Shown here piece by piece: positions 38,301-47,991 of a DNA stretch of 64,000 bases. Position 1 is the stretch's first letter; every line of letters starts with the position of its first letter. The notes below the pieces were generated by a model. The model saw only the letters and a list, made by a program, of their open reading frames with translations. It did not search any database and was not told the DNA's origin. The position numbers and the translations under genes were made by a program. Source of the stretch: Nematostella vectensis (lineage: Eukaryota; Cnidaria; Anthozoa; Actiniaria; Edwardsiidae); NCBI RefSeq assembly GCF_932526225.1, contig NC_064036.1, forward strand, positions 682,001-746,000, in the 5' to 3' direction.

Positions 38301-41300
38301 ATTTTCAAAGAAGTCGGCCTCCCGCGATTTATCAACATCGTCACTCAAGGTTTGTCAATTTCAATTAAACGGTTCTGAAACGCATAAAAATACACTAGTA
38401 TAGATCCCCAAGTTTGAAGTCTCTCTTTAATTAACCAACAGGGAGTCACAAGAGACAAGCCAGCACATACGCAGCGTAAGTATTTTTGTCATTATTTCAC
38501 TTTTCTATTTCATATTTATATCAAAAATTATTATCCCCATTTTCAGGGTAGAATTGCTGTAAAAAGAACAGTTCAGTATAGACTCCAAAATCAGATGTCT
38601 TTTATTCAGGTTCTACTTGAGGGTTTCCGCTCTATTAATTTTTTTTTTCTATTTCAGATGCGCAGAAAGAACCAAAAAAAAGGCCACTTTGCCCAAATCC
38701 TATGTGTGTTTCCACGAGAGATGAGCTTAGTGAGCTGAAGGAAAAATATGGGGCTTTGGAAGCGCGATTCAGGAGACTGAGCAGATCAGATGGTATCCAA
38801 GGTAAATATTTTCAATTTAATGGGTCAAAACGGGCGCCATTTCGTATTTTGTTGGGCTTTTTCACAGATAGCCTTTGAAATATCTTTCAAGACATAGCGT
38901 AAGTTACATTTTTAATTTTGATATTTTGTTCTCCGACAAAAAGGGAGCTTATATGCAAAATATTGAGCTAAAAAATAGTTATCTTGCATCTTTCCTCTCT
39001 GTCCTTTTAGTTGAAAAATTATTTTTTACGTTTACGTCATCCTCTTCTAGATTGTTTTCTGATGATATAGAGATCATTTTCCACGTTTACGCCATCCTCT
39101 TCTAGTTTGTTTTCTGATGATATAGAGATCATTTTATAATTGTCATTGATTTTAGGAAATGAGCTTCGAGTACCAAATGTACAAGTAAATGATGGGCGGG
39201 TAGGCGTGATGAGTGAGGCAGAAGCGGCAACGAGAAAGGTAATAATAAGGATGGATACAGGAATTTGAGAACAGTGCAGGGTTTATTAGTCAGCCTTGAA
39301 CATAAGTCTTTAGTTTAAAAAAGTTTAAATAAAAATGAGTGTGAGGTGTAATCCAACCTTACGGGCATCAGGTCACAGATAGATTTTCTTGGGCGACTTG
39401 AAATACTTAGCTGCCATTCAAACGAAGTCAGTGGCTATGAGTGGTCCTCGCTTGTTAATTCGGGAAGTCCCGATTCGCAACAGCCGGGACTTTCCAGCGC
39501 TTGACAATGATAATTTACTAATCAGATCACTCAGTAGCCGCCGACTTTGTTCAAATGACAACTAACTATTTCCAATTGCCCGTGAAAGCAAGAGCTTGTC
39601 CTATCGCGAGTACTTGATACGATATTTAAAAAAATAACTCAAGTATTATTGACGTCGTTTTATGAACTATATGTTATTTTGGGTACTGAACGTTTTTTTT
39701 TTCTTTCATTATTTGCAGTTAGTTGAATTAGTTGCGGGCAGTGGTGTCTTCCTTTCGAGGACAGCACTTGCATTGTGCAAAACCGCACACACCAAGTCCT
39801 CGCTGGCTACACGCCTTTTAAAGGCGTTTTTTTCAGAAGAAGAAAGGCGCGAGGGAAAAATCTCTGAGCAGGGGGAGGTGGGAAATTTGCTTAACCAGCA
39901 AATTATAACCACTATTAAAGGTGAGAAAAGCTAAGTTTTGATTTTCCCACATTAAATTGTTTTCGCATCAGGTGAAGTTATGGTACCGCGAATATTTGGT
40001 ATATTGAATAACTCAATTAATGACGATAATAACAAACGTAATGCGAAGTGATTTTTTGTTACATTAATAGCATATGCGTCGAGGCAGAACCTCCCAGACG
40101 GGTGTAAAAAAGGCATCACAAGTGCCATGAACCTAAGTATAAAAAACTTGAGGAGAGCAGCACGGAAGTCAGCTTGTGAAGATGATCTGCCAAGTCTGCC
40201 TAGTCTTCCTGATGATGATGATGATGACTACGATGCAGATGAGTCTTTGCTTGATTGAAAACTTTGGCATAGTTTTTACCATTTTTTTAAATTTATATTT
40301 GATAATAAACAATTCGAACTAGTAATCAAAAAAGTCATTTTTTGTGAATCGAGATTATGTGCCGATCTAGGAATCAATTAAACATTTCCAGTGATTTCCA
40401 GGTTAGTAACTTTACCTTTGCAGCTTAGCAGTTCCAGGTAATCTTATTGATCTTTAAGCAACAATTTAGTTTTACTTTGCGCATAAAGTGTGTTATACAA
40501 CGTTCTTTGGGTTTAAATTTTGCGTGTGACATGTAGAGGCATAGATACCATGTTGCAGGGGCGTTTTATTGATATGCTTACAAACAAGGAAAGACTAGCT
40601 GCTTGGCTCAGTCGCTTATTCCAAGTTATCCCTTTAGCTATGGGACACATTTAGATAATGTATTGTACGTAAAATTGGCACGATGCCATTTTAAGGTAGC
40701 CTTGAGCTATGTTTGTGGCATGTCCAAGGTACATTTTAGGTATGTAATGGGTATGTAAATTTCCATTTAACGGTATTATTTGTGAAGGTACATTTTGGGT
40801 ATGTAATGGCTATGTAAATTCTATACCATGCCTTCTTCAGGTAGCCTTGAGCTATGTTTGTGGCATGTACAAGGTATATTTTAGGTATGTAATGGGTATA
40901 ATAATTTCCATTTAACGGTAGCATTTGTGGTATGTTCAAGGTACATTTTGGGTATGTAATGGCTATGTAAATTCTATACCATGCCCTTTTAAGGTAGCCT
41001 TGAGCTATGTACCCATAAGGTACATTTTAGGTATGTAATGGGTATGTAAATTTCCATTTAACAGTAGCATTTTGGTATGTAATCGGTATGTTTTTAGCAA
41101 GTTTTTGATATGTAAATGGTTCCCACTATATATATTTTACTTGCCATCTACATACCTAATACTTACCATTTACATAACTATAAATCTTCAAATCAAGGTC
41201 GCTTTTGGTTATGTAAAATGTATATTTTACAATGTCCAATTTTGATAGGTATTACATGCCAATTACATACCACCTAAATTGGTATGTAACAGGTATGTTT

Positions 41301-44300
41301 TCAGCAAATATTTGGTATGTAAATGATATCTCATTACATACCGTCTACACACAATTTACATACCTAACACTTACCTTTTACATAACTCCAAGGTCTTCAA
41401 TATCAAGGTCGCTTTTGGTTATGTAAAAGGTATATTTTACTATGTCCAATTTTCATATGTATTACATACCCATTACATGCCTTCCAAGTTGGTATGTAGA
41501 GGGTATGTTTTTAGGAAGTATATGGTAGGTAAATGGTATCAAACAACATACCTTTTACATCCCCTTTACATACTCAAATTTCTGCATGGATCTGCCCTAT
41601 TCCTGCAAACAGTCAGTCAAACTGTGTAATGCATAACAACAATACCTTGCCTTGGGTTTTACTATATCTGCCCTATTCCTGCAAACAGTCAGCCAAACTG
41701 TGTAATGCATAACAACATTACTTTGCCTTGGGTTTTACTATATCTGCCCTATTCCTGCAAACAGTCAGCCAATCTGTGTAATGCATAACTACAATACCTT
41801 GCCTTGGGTTTTACTATATCTGCCCTATTCCTGCAAACAGTCAGTCAAACTGTGTAATGCATAACAACAATACCTTGCCTTGGGTTTTACTATATCTGCC
41901 CTATTCCTGCAAACAGTCAGCCAAACTGTGTAATGCATAACAACATTACCTTGCCTTGGGTTTTACTATATCTGCCCTATTCCTGCAAACAGTCAGCCAA
42001 ACTGTGTAATGCATAACAACATTACCTTGCCTTGGGTTTTACTATACCTGCCCTATTCCTGCAAACAGTCAGCCAAACTGTGTAATGCATAACTACAATA
42101 CCTTGCCTTGGGTTTTACTATATCTGCCCTATTCCTGCAAACAGTCAGCCAAACTGTGTATATGCATAACAACAGTACCTTGCCTTGGGTTTTACTATAT
42201 CTGCCTTATTCCTGCAAACAGTCAGTCAAACTGTGTAATGCATAACAACAATACCTTGCCTTGGGTTTTACTATATCTGCCCTATTCCTGCAAACAGTCA
42301 GCCAAACTGTGTAATGCATAACAACAATACCTTGCCTTGGGTTTTACTATATCTGCCCTATTCCTGCAAATAGTCAGCCAAACTGTGTAATGCATAACAA
42401 CATTACCTTGCCTTGGGTTTTACTATATCTGCCCTATTCCTGCAAACAGTCAGCCAAACTGTGTAATGCATAACAACAATACCTTGCCTTGGGTTTTTAC
42501 TATATCTGCCCTATTCCTGCAAACAGTCAGTGAAACTGTGTATATGCATAACAACAGTACCTTGCCTTGGGTTTTTACTATATCTGCCCTATTCCTGCAA
42601 ACAGTCAGCCAAACTGTGTAATGCATAACAACAATACCTTGCCTTGGGTTTTACTATATCTGCCCTATTCCTGCAAACAGTCAGTGAAACTGTGTAATGC
42701 ATAACAACAATACCTTGCCTTGGGTTTTACTATATCTGCCCTATTCCTGCAAACAGTCAGTCAAACTGTGTTATGCATAACAACAATACCTTGCCTTGGG
42801 TTTTACTATATCTGCCCTATTCCTGCAAACAGTCAGTCAAACTGTGTAATGCATAACAACAATACCTTGCCTTGGGTTTTACTATATCTGCCCTATTCCT
42901 GCAAACAGTCAGCCAAACTGTGTAATGCATAACAACAATACCTTGCCTTGGGTTTTACTATATCTGCCCTATTCCTGCAAATAGTCAGCCAAACTGTGTA
43001 ATGCATAACTACAATACCTTGCCTTGGGTTTTACTATATCTGCCCTATTCCTGCAAACAGTCAGCCAAACTGTGTAATGCATAACAACAATACCTTGACT
43101 TGGGTTTTACTATATCTGCCCTATTCCTGCAAACAGTCAGCCAAACTGTGTATTGCATAACAACAATACCTTGCCTTGGGTTTTACTATATCTGCCCTAT
43201 TCCTGCAAACAGTCAGTCAAACTGTGTAATGCATAACAACAATACCTTGCCTTGGGTTTTACTATATCTGCCCTATTCCTGCAAACAGTCAGCCAAACTG
43301 TGTAATGCATAACAACAATACCTTGCCTTGGGTTTTACTATATCTGCCTTATTCCTGCAAACAGTCAGTCAAACTGTGTAATGCATAACAACAATACCTT
43401 GCCTTGGGTTTTACTATATCTGCCCTATTCCTGCAAACAGTCAGCCAAACTGTGTAATGCATAACTACAATACCTTGCCTTGGGTTTTACTATATCTGCC
43501 TTATTCCTGCAAACAGTCAGCCAAACTGTGTATATGCATAACAACAATACCTTGCCTTGGGTTTTACTATATCTGCCCTATTCCTGCAAACAGTCAGTGA
43601 AACTGTGTAATGCATAACAACAATACCTTGCCTTGGGTTTTACTATATCTGCCCTATTCCTGCAAACAGTCAGCCAAACTGTGTATATGCATAACAACAG
43701 TACCTTGCCTTGGGTTTTACTATATCTGCCCTATTCCTGCAAACAGTCAGCCAAACTGTGTAATGCATAACAACAATACCTTGCCTTGGGTTTTACTATA
43801 TCTGCCCTATTCCTGCAAACAGTCAGTCAAACTGTGTAATGCATATAACAACAATACCTTGCCTTGGGTTTTACTATATCTGCCCTATTCCTGCAAACAG
43901 TCAGCCAAACTGTGTAATGCATAACAACATTACCTTGCCTTGGGTTTTACTATATCTGCCCTATTCCTGCAAACAGTCAGCCAAACTGTGTAATGCATAA
44001 CTACAATACCTTGCCTTGGGTTTTACTATATCTGCCTTATTCCTGCAAACTGTCAGCCAAACTGTGTATATGCATAACAACAATACCTTGCCTTGGGTTT
44101 TACTATATCTGCCCTATTCCTGCAAACAGTCAGTGAAACTGTGTAATGCATAACAACAATACCTTGCCTTGGGTTTTACTATATCTGCCCTATTCCTGCA
44201 AACAGTCAGCCAAACTGTGTATATGCATAACAACAGTACCTTGCCTTGGGTTTTACTATATCTGCCCTATTCCTGCAAACAGTCAGCCAAACTGTGTAAT

Positions 44301-46436
44301 GCATAACAACAATACCTTGCCTTGGGTTTTACTATATCTGCCCTATTCCTGCAAACAGTCAGTCAAACTGTGTAATGCATAACAACAATACCTTGCCTTG
44401 GGTTTTACTATATCTGCCCTATTCCTGCAAACAGTCAGCCAAACTGTGTAATGCATAACAACATTACCTTGCCTTGGGTTTTACTATATCTGCCCTATTC
44501 CTGCAAACAGTCAGCCAAACTGTGTAATGCATAACTACAATACCTTGCCTTGGGTTTTACTATATCTGCCTTATTCCTGCAAACAGTCAGTCAAACTGTG
44601 TAATGCATAACAACATTACCTTGCCTTGGGTTTTACTATATCTGCCCTATTCCTGCAAACAGTCAGCCAAACTGTGTAATGCATAACTACAATACCTTGC
44701 CTTGGGTTTTACTATATCTGCCCTATTCCTGCAAACAGTCAGCCAAACTGTGTATATGCATAACAACAGTACCTTGCCTTGGGTTTTACTATATCTGCCC
44801 TATTCCTGCAAACAGTCAGCCAAACTGTGTATATGCATAACAACAGTACCTTGCCTTGGGTTTTACTATATCTGCCCTATTCCTGCAAACAGTCAGCCAA
44901 ACTGTGTAATGCATAACCACAATACCTTGCCTTGGTAGCACAGAGATGCAACTAGTTGGCACCTGAACATCATGCTTGGGCACTGTAGTGGCTGCCTGTA
45001 TTGGTATAGCCACAATGAAGCATGGAACACCATTAATCATCAGCTGTGACGGAGACATCGCTTGTCTAGGCAGGCCAGGGGCAGGAATAATGCTTCTTAG
45101 ACAAGCAGACACATCTGTGTCTGTCGTACCACTACTCTTGAAATGGCCAAAATCAGAGGCCTTAGCAGGAGCAGAACATGCTGGGATTCTCATAAGACTG
45201 TTACCACAACCCTGTTGATCTGGTATGGTGCTACTTCCAGGAAGGATGGTTCCATCTGTATGATGGTTGTAAGTGTCAAATGACCTTGATTCTGGTGTGT
45301 TGTAGCCGTCATCAGCTTGTGAATAATTAATCACTGACACCTGACTACATGGAATGCCGGTTAAGTCTATGACTGGTATAGATGGCTGGAGTGGGCTAGA
45401 ATGCCTAGTGTCATGGCATTGTCTATGCTCTACATGATTATGGAAACTACTAACAGGAGGGAGACTAGAAAAACACTTGTTCATCTCTAGTGGCACTGTC
45501 CTGGAACTTCCTGGATAAACTGGTTCTTGGTAAACACTTGTGGGGTGCTGATGAAAATTTGTTTTTGTGATATCCATGTCACGACGCTGCATAACGGTAC
45601 TCACATAGGAGTTCTTGTATGGTTTATTACTACTAACAAAATCCTGTAGAGAGCTTTTGTATTTCCTATTAACTTGACCAACAGTTCCCTCAAGGTCATT
45701 CAAGTAGACTGATTTCTCACTTGCTGGCAATTCACTTTCTTCATTTTTGTGTAGCTCTTGAGGTATGATGCAACTGGTTTTGATACCTGCTTGTGTTGGT
45801 GGAACACTTTCAAGTTCTTGACTACTTGTTTCTGCTACTGTAGTCACCGCTGGTCCAGATAACTCTTTTGTGTCTGTAATGTGGGTAGGTGAGGATGGAA
45901 CACACTGTGTGGGGCTTGAACTCATTAAGGTGTGTCTACACGCTGATGTCTGCAGGGGAATTAGACACATTGCAATATTATAGGGCAATATTTAGGTTAT
46001 CATAATTGAAAGTTGGTATGATTTTATATGCTTTTATTTCTGCATAAGCCCACTGATGTTCCTCTTAAAATCTGTATTCTTTTCTTACCAAGTCAGGGCT
46101 TCTTATGGTGTCCATATTTGAGAAATCCTATATATAAACTAAGCTAAGCAACTATAAAGAAAAGATCCCAAAAATACTTAAAAGTTAACTTTATTCCTTT
46201 CCATACCTCATTTTTCTCGGCTCCATGACCTTAAATTGAGAAGAGAAAATATAAAAACACGAATAAGGTAAGAGAACGAGTATTTCATTTACTTCAAAAC
46301 TGCAGCAGTGCCCATAGTTAAATCGCTTACCTTGTCGGTTAACACTTGCTCTGATTTCCCGCCCTTTCGCCTCGGTGCTTCCTTTATAAAATTCCTCTTC
46401 TCTGAATTCTACAGACAAATCTTCAGTGCTATCCAT
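23354..46436 (-). CDS. HLH-like and multi-AT-hook nuclear protein
   Basis: Twelve exons in frame: 46436-46331, 46229-46207, 45949-44926, 29225-29127, 28819-28514, 28340-28273, 27785-27328, 27132-27054, 26242-26143, 25224-24412, 24309-24231, 24110-23354; about 1,303 residues. Exons 8-9 join into MQDAFCQLRSMVPDL, a short loop PRAIGK, and ARLLQHAADFICDLKED (residues about 698-737), which fits helix-loop-helix spacing. The preceding segment KKRFRGRRLL is basic but lacks the E-box-reading Glu, so DNA binding by it is doubtful. The C-terminus has at least five AT-hooks (KRKLGRPRK, KKPRGRPRK, RPRGRPRK, KKRFGRPRK, RRSPGRPRKK), which bind the minor groove of AT-rich DNA; a chromatin or transcription role is inferred. 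The middle is acidic and Ser-rich. Intron 3 is 15.7 kb and holds the minisatellite and transposon. Exon 4 (29225-29127) is the least certain. Intron 6 is GC-AG. The stop TAA overlaps a strong donor. Orthologue not recognised. Confidence 0.75.
29366..29985. repeat. 76-bp minisatellite, left part (about 8 copies)
   Basis: Units of TCTGCCCTATTCCTGCAAAC, AGTCAGTCAAACTGTGTAAT, GCATAACAACAATACCTTGC, CTTGGGTTTTACTATA. Same unit and orientation as 41590-44925. The array stops at ACTATATC where the EnSpm-like element begins, and resumes at 41590, so this was one array before the insertion. Confidence 0.95.
29986..30740. repeat. Left subterminal repeats of the EnSpm-like element
   Basis: About seven imperfect units of roughly 90-110 bases contain TATGTATTTGGTATGTAAAA, then ATACATACCTTTTACATACC and ACATACCAAAAACATACC. 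The core GGTATGTA appears in both orientations. In CACTA elements such arrays are transposase-binding sites; that role is inferred here. Confidence 0.85.
31006..33885 (-). CDS. EnSpm/CACTA transposase (tnp2-like), intact
   Basis: A single uninterrupted frame of 959 residues. The acidic N-terminal third is followed by a CxxC...CxxC zinc-binding motif (CTRC...CVHC, about 247-270), then NTDGVALFKSSSYAIWPVY (about 358), CGCPYCKAKG (about 468), DYMHAVLLGVMKQLL (about 547) and NSCFFYEDLNGDLRSLFHG (about 710). The Asp residues near 360 and 547 and Glu near 711 are plausible DDE catalytic residues; the layout matches the tnp2-like transposase of EnSpm elements. It would cut and join the element ends using the subterminal repeats. 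The start ATG is followed by basic MDGRKNRKKQGR, which may act in nuclear import. No frameshift or stop suggests a recently active copy. Confidence 0.9.
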   Translation of the reverse strand: MDGRKNRKKQGRYCQYYNTITSPSKIPRTTRTRSKFADSHPNENDNLLDLETEDKIDDTLAGASSLTTEDIIAEYPDDVLSESEDNFVADCTACETTCNSDTVHTSRNFENRAEIYEYLDNEDWEKLADVVFDSETEINNEHGSKDENEEQEDFIELDDSSIESDGADLDLMTAQEQDPPIYSGSLLTVTMHLAAIMTFAMAESLTASAISHLLILISLHCPVPNRCMKTLHTLWNHLGSMSAPIEWHYFCTRCNRYLGKTKPIATQNCVHCKKSFAPGKSKTWDTFIVFPIITQLSCMLKDSSFVEALTSYRFNHEEDKRRRNCPENIEDIIDGENYQLFFKEHGFLRNPNNFAIQLNTDGVALFKSSSYAIWPVYMVICDLPPRMRYSRKYRLFAGLWFGNTKPLFSVFLHPFKDMFQTLYNDGFTLNLNGSDITWRAIVISTTMDAPAKCLFMCMKQFNGECGCPYCKAKGQNVRTEKKGNCRIFPYVKMPDRKKLSPLRTHSEFLRDAKSAAQSPSKATTVDGVKGISMAFGFPGFNIVKGMAIDYMHAVLLGVMKQLLCYWFDKKHKKCSWYCGNSVKACDERRERIKPPNYVSRIPRSVEERSHYKASELRTWLLYYSLPVMQGILPNEHYQHLMLFVCGVYMLLKESISPMEINKANQLLEHFCLRAQGLYDDRFMTFNLHQLLHLADSVRFNGPLFSNSCFFYEDLNGDLRSLFHGSQNVEGQIVRAVSILQHLPEMIENVTDLNVKHFCQSLTQKRRVGHVSEEIDENLKLQVLGSLKPYIISALQEVEQLQIIAGNVAIFDIMYKCFYRLKRGDNIIHSAGYTRVTKRNSTVVQFTKPDDDEMAYGSVLYFVKYKKPCRSSTCEVVCQCTEHGYVAMIEEYEILHSKHLSSSDLRGPKAEVRHLIPMNRKPLGIVCVPVHTLIQTCFFIDTGNDNCFFLGIPPNRIERE
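33886..34131. promoter_or_regulatory. Bidirectional promoter region inside the transposon
   Basis: Only 246 bases separate the start codons of the divergent transposase and BEN-type genes. No obvious TATA box flanks either start. Shared regulation of the two element genes is inferred from the geometry. Confidence 0.5.
34132..40258 (+). CDS. Transposon-borne BEN-domain-like protein
   Basis: Exons that join in frame: 34132-34324, 34849-34989, 35085-35138, 36232-36297, 36428-36546, 38063-38108, 38191-38225, 38311-38349, 38442-38475, 38658-38801, 39156-39238, 39719-39920, 40071-40258. The N-terminus FPAFALVKWIGDPEPECWKV resembles N-terminal segments of cnidarian and vertebrate BEN-type proteins. 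A lysine-rich linker follows, then a short coiled coil (ELSELKEKYGALEARFRRL), then SSLATRLLKAFFSEEERREG and LLNQQIITTIKAYASRQ, the helix pattern of a BEN domain (DNA or protein binding). The tail is acidic (seven Asp in eight positions). A probable AATAAA lies near 40304. Small exons 38063-38475 are less certain. At 34806-34848 the acceptor and first exon bases are present twice. The role in transposition is unknown. Confidence 0.7.
36669..37936. mobile_element. Nested 1.27-kb TIR element with 5-bp AAAGA target duplication
   Basis: Ends are ACTGTCATGCTCGAG and, inverted, ACTGGTCGTGCTCGAG, flanked by AAAGA on both sides (36664-36668, 37937-37941). Subterminal inverted arms contain repeated GACCCGAAACGATCCCAG motifs and continue to about 36845 and 37775. 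No transposase inside. It lies in an intron of the BEN-type gene, so it entered after or with the host transposon. Confidence 0.85.
39028..39136. repeat. 55-bp tandem duplication
   Basis: ACGTTTACGTCATCCTCTTC begins a 55-base unit that is repeated at 39083 with two or three differences. It lies in an intron of the BEN-type gene, just before the acceptor at 39155. Confidence 0.85.
40690..41589. repeat. Right subterminal repeats of the EnSpm-like element
   Basis: Repeated GGTATGTAATGGGTATGTAA, GGTAGCCTTGAGCTATGT and CATTTACATACC motifs in both orientations fill the right end. They share the GGTATGTA core with the left block but are organised in longer, different units. Confidence 0.85.
41590..44925. 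repeat. 76-bp minisatellite, right part (about 44 copies), starting at an exon's donor
   Basis: Same unit as 29366-29985. Variants include CAGTCAGCC or CAGTCAGTC and GTGTATATGCATAAC insertions. On the gene strand each unit contains CCCAAGGCAAG/gtattgttg, matching the exon 3 end ACCAAGGCAAG/gtattgtgg at 44926, and also tgactgtttgcag/G, a plausible acceptor. Copies with the GTGTATATGC insertion recur in blocks, pointing to amplification of multi-unit segments. Confidence 0.95.
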
Positions 46437-47991
46437 TTTTTCCCAATAGAACAAGCCCTTCTGGAGATACGGATACAAAAGTCAAGATTTCTTTGCAATT
46501 ACACAACCAATAAAAAAATGTTCGGACGAAGTTTCTTCGCCTTCGGCTTGAAATGTTGATAAGTGGGCAGATTCGCCCGGTGCAGGCTTCATTTTCTTTC
46601 ACATAATTTTTCAGCTCAATACGTTTTTAAACAGTTTAAGACGGTCAAATTGGGAGAAACATAGCTCTGGCGTACTATGACGAATTCGTTTGAAGCCCTA
46701 GTCAAAATAAGAAAAGGCTGAAAAAAACCTCTTACAAAAAAAAACAAGAAACATATACAGAATCTGTAGAGCGAAAAGAACAAATAATGGCGGGATTTTA
46801 CCAATCACGTGATAACACAGGTAGACCAGGCCTTAGATTTGTGCATTTCCAACTCCGAGGTGTGAAAAACAATACAAATAATATTCAATTAAAAAATTCA
46901 AGTAAAAAATAATAATTATATATTGTCGGATTATACATTTTTTGTTTTTCAATATACTGCTCGTACGTGCTCTTGAAAATGCATAAGCGTGGGATTTTGA
47001 ATCAATAATAAGAAGTAGAGGGTGTAAATCTGTTTGCTATACTAACTCAAGAAATACATTATCAGTAATCAAGGCCATAGCTAGAAAACTTTGTGCATGG
47101 GGGCAAGCCTTAGATATTCTTTAATGTCCTTTTATATTTTCTATATTCCTCCCCAATGCCCCAGCTAGGGTGCTGATAAAGTAAATAAAAAAATATTAAA
47201 TGAACAACAAATCAATACACTCAGAAACTGAGATTCAGGTTTATTTTGATAAACCATGAATACATTATTTTCTATTATTTTAATTTATACTGCAGTGCAG
47301 ACTGATATTCTATCTCAACTTAGGTTATCTGTGATATTTTAAGTAAATATCTATTGTGCTGTGGAAATATTATAAAAAAACAATACAATTAAACTTCCCA
47401 ATTTGTCTTTAAATAAATGGCAATATGTGATTTTTTACAATTTCTACACATTTCTTTAGTTGTTTAGACAAAAAATTTTCACACTATCACAAATTTTCTT
47501 TAAATGGCAATATGTGCATTTCTTAAATTTCTACACATTTCTATAATTCTTTAGAAAAAAAAATCCAGTGAATGGGGCAAATGGTCACCACTTCAGTGAG
47601 GGATAATGAAGTGTGGTGCCCCACTTTCCTTAAGCTGGTCTTCATAATATAAGTTTAGCTGTTCAGCTGTCAGTTGTTTACAGAATTATGCAATCAATAA
47701 AAATTGTTGTTTCCAATACATGTCATGTAAAGTCATTACAATAGAAATTTTGGTGATTGTATAATGCTTGAAAGGATTAAACGTACTGTTGAGGAAATAC
47801 AGAAAAGATGATAATGGTTCCAGGAAGTGTTAATATTGTTTTAACGATAAAGACAATTAGAATAAGAATAACCTGGTTAATATGTGCATGATGACAATTA
47901 TATGTAGTACACTATGGTGAGAATACAGACAAATTTTTGCTGTACGTATGCTATGCAGATTAGCTTGGCTGCTATTACCAGTGAAAAACAA
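46437..47991. other. Intergenic: upstream of the HLH/AT-hook gene and 3' flank of the membrane-protein gene
   Basis: The right part is the 3' flank of the membrane-protein gene. The left holds the HLH/AT-hook promoter with TCACGTGA at 46805-46812. A dispersed-repeat fragment (about 47050-47170) and AT-rich sequence make up the rest. No gene recognised. Confidence 0.6.
46805..46812. promoter_or_regulatory. E-box upstream of the HLH/AT-hook gene
   Basis: TCACGTGA contains the CACGTG palindrome, about 370 bases upstream of the predicted start codon. It is bound in other animals by USF, MITF/TFE and Myc-type bHLH factors. Function here is inferred. Confidence 0.4.

Larger units (their letters stand above)
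29986..41589. mobile_element. Complete EnSpm/CACTA-like DNA transposon inserted in a minisatellite
   Basis: The 11,604-base element interrupts the 76-bp array. Ends are CCACACAAAATGAAAAGTAT and, inverted, CCATGCAGAAATTTGAGTAT; over 23 bases they match at roughly 15 positions. The 3-base flank ATC (29983-29985, 41590-41592) is repeated, as expected of CACTA elements. The array reads correctly if the element and one ATC are removed. Both ends carry long subterminal repeat blocks. Inside are an intact transposase (minus) and a divergent BEN-type gene (plus). Termini start CCA rather than plant CACTA, which is acceptable for animal EnSpm relatives. Confidence 0.88.

Noticed and set aside
44816-44925. 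Extension of the HLH/AT-hook exon 3 frame about 35 codons into the array
   Set aside because: The donor AAG/gtattg at 44926 keeps the phase with the next exon; the extension is read-through of repeat DNA.
42085-44938. Several 70-104 residue plus-strand open frames with a repeated peptide (PIPANSQSNCVMHNNNTLPW type)
   Set aside because: They are frames through the 76-bp minisatellite and stop wherever a unit varies; no start context or family match.
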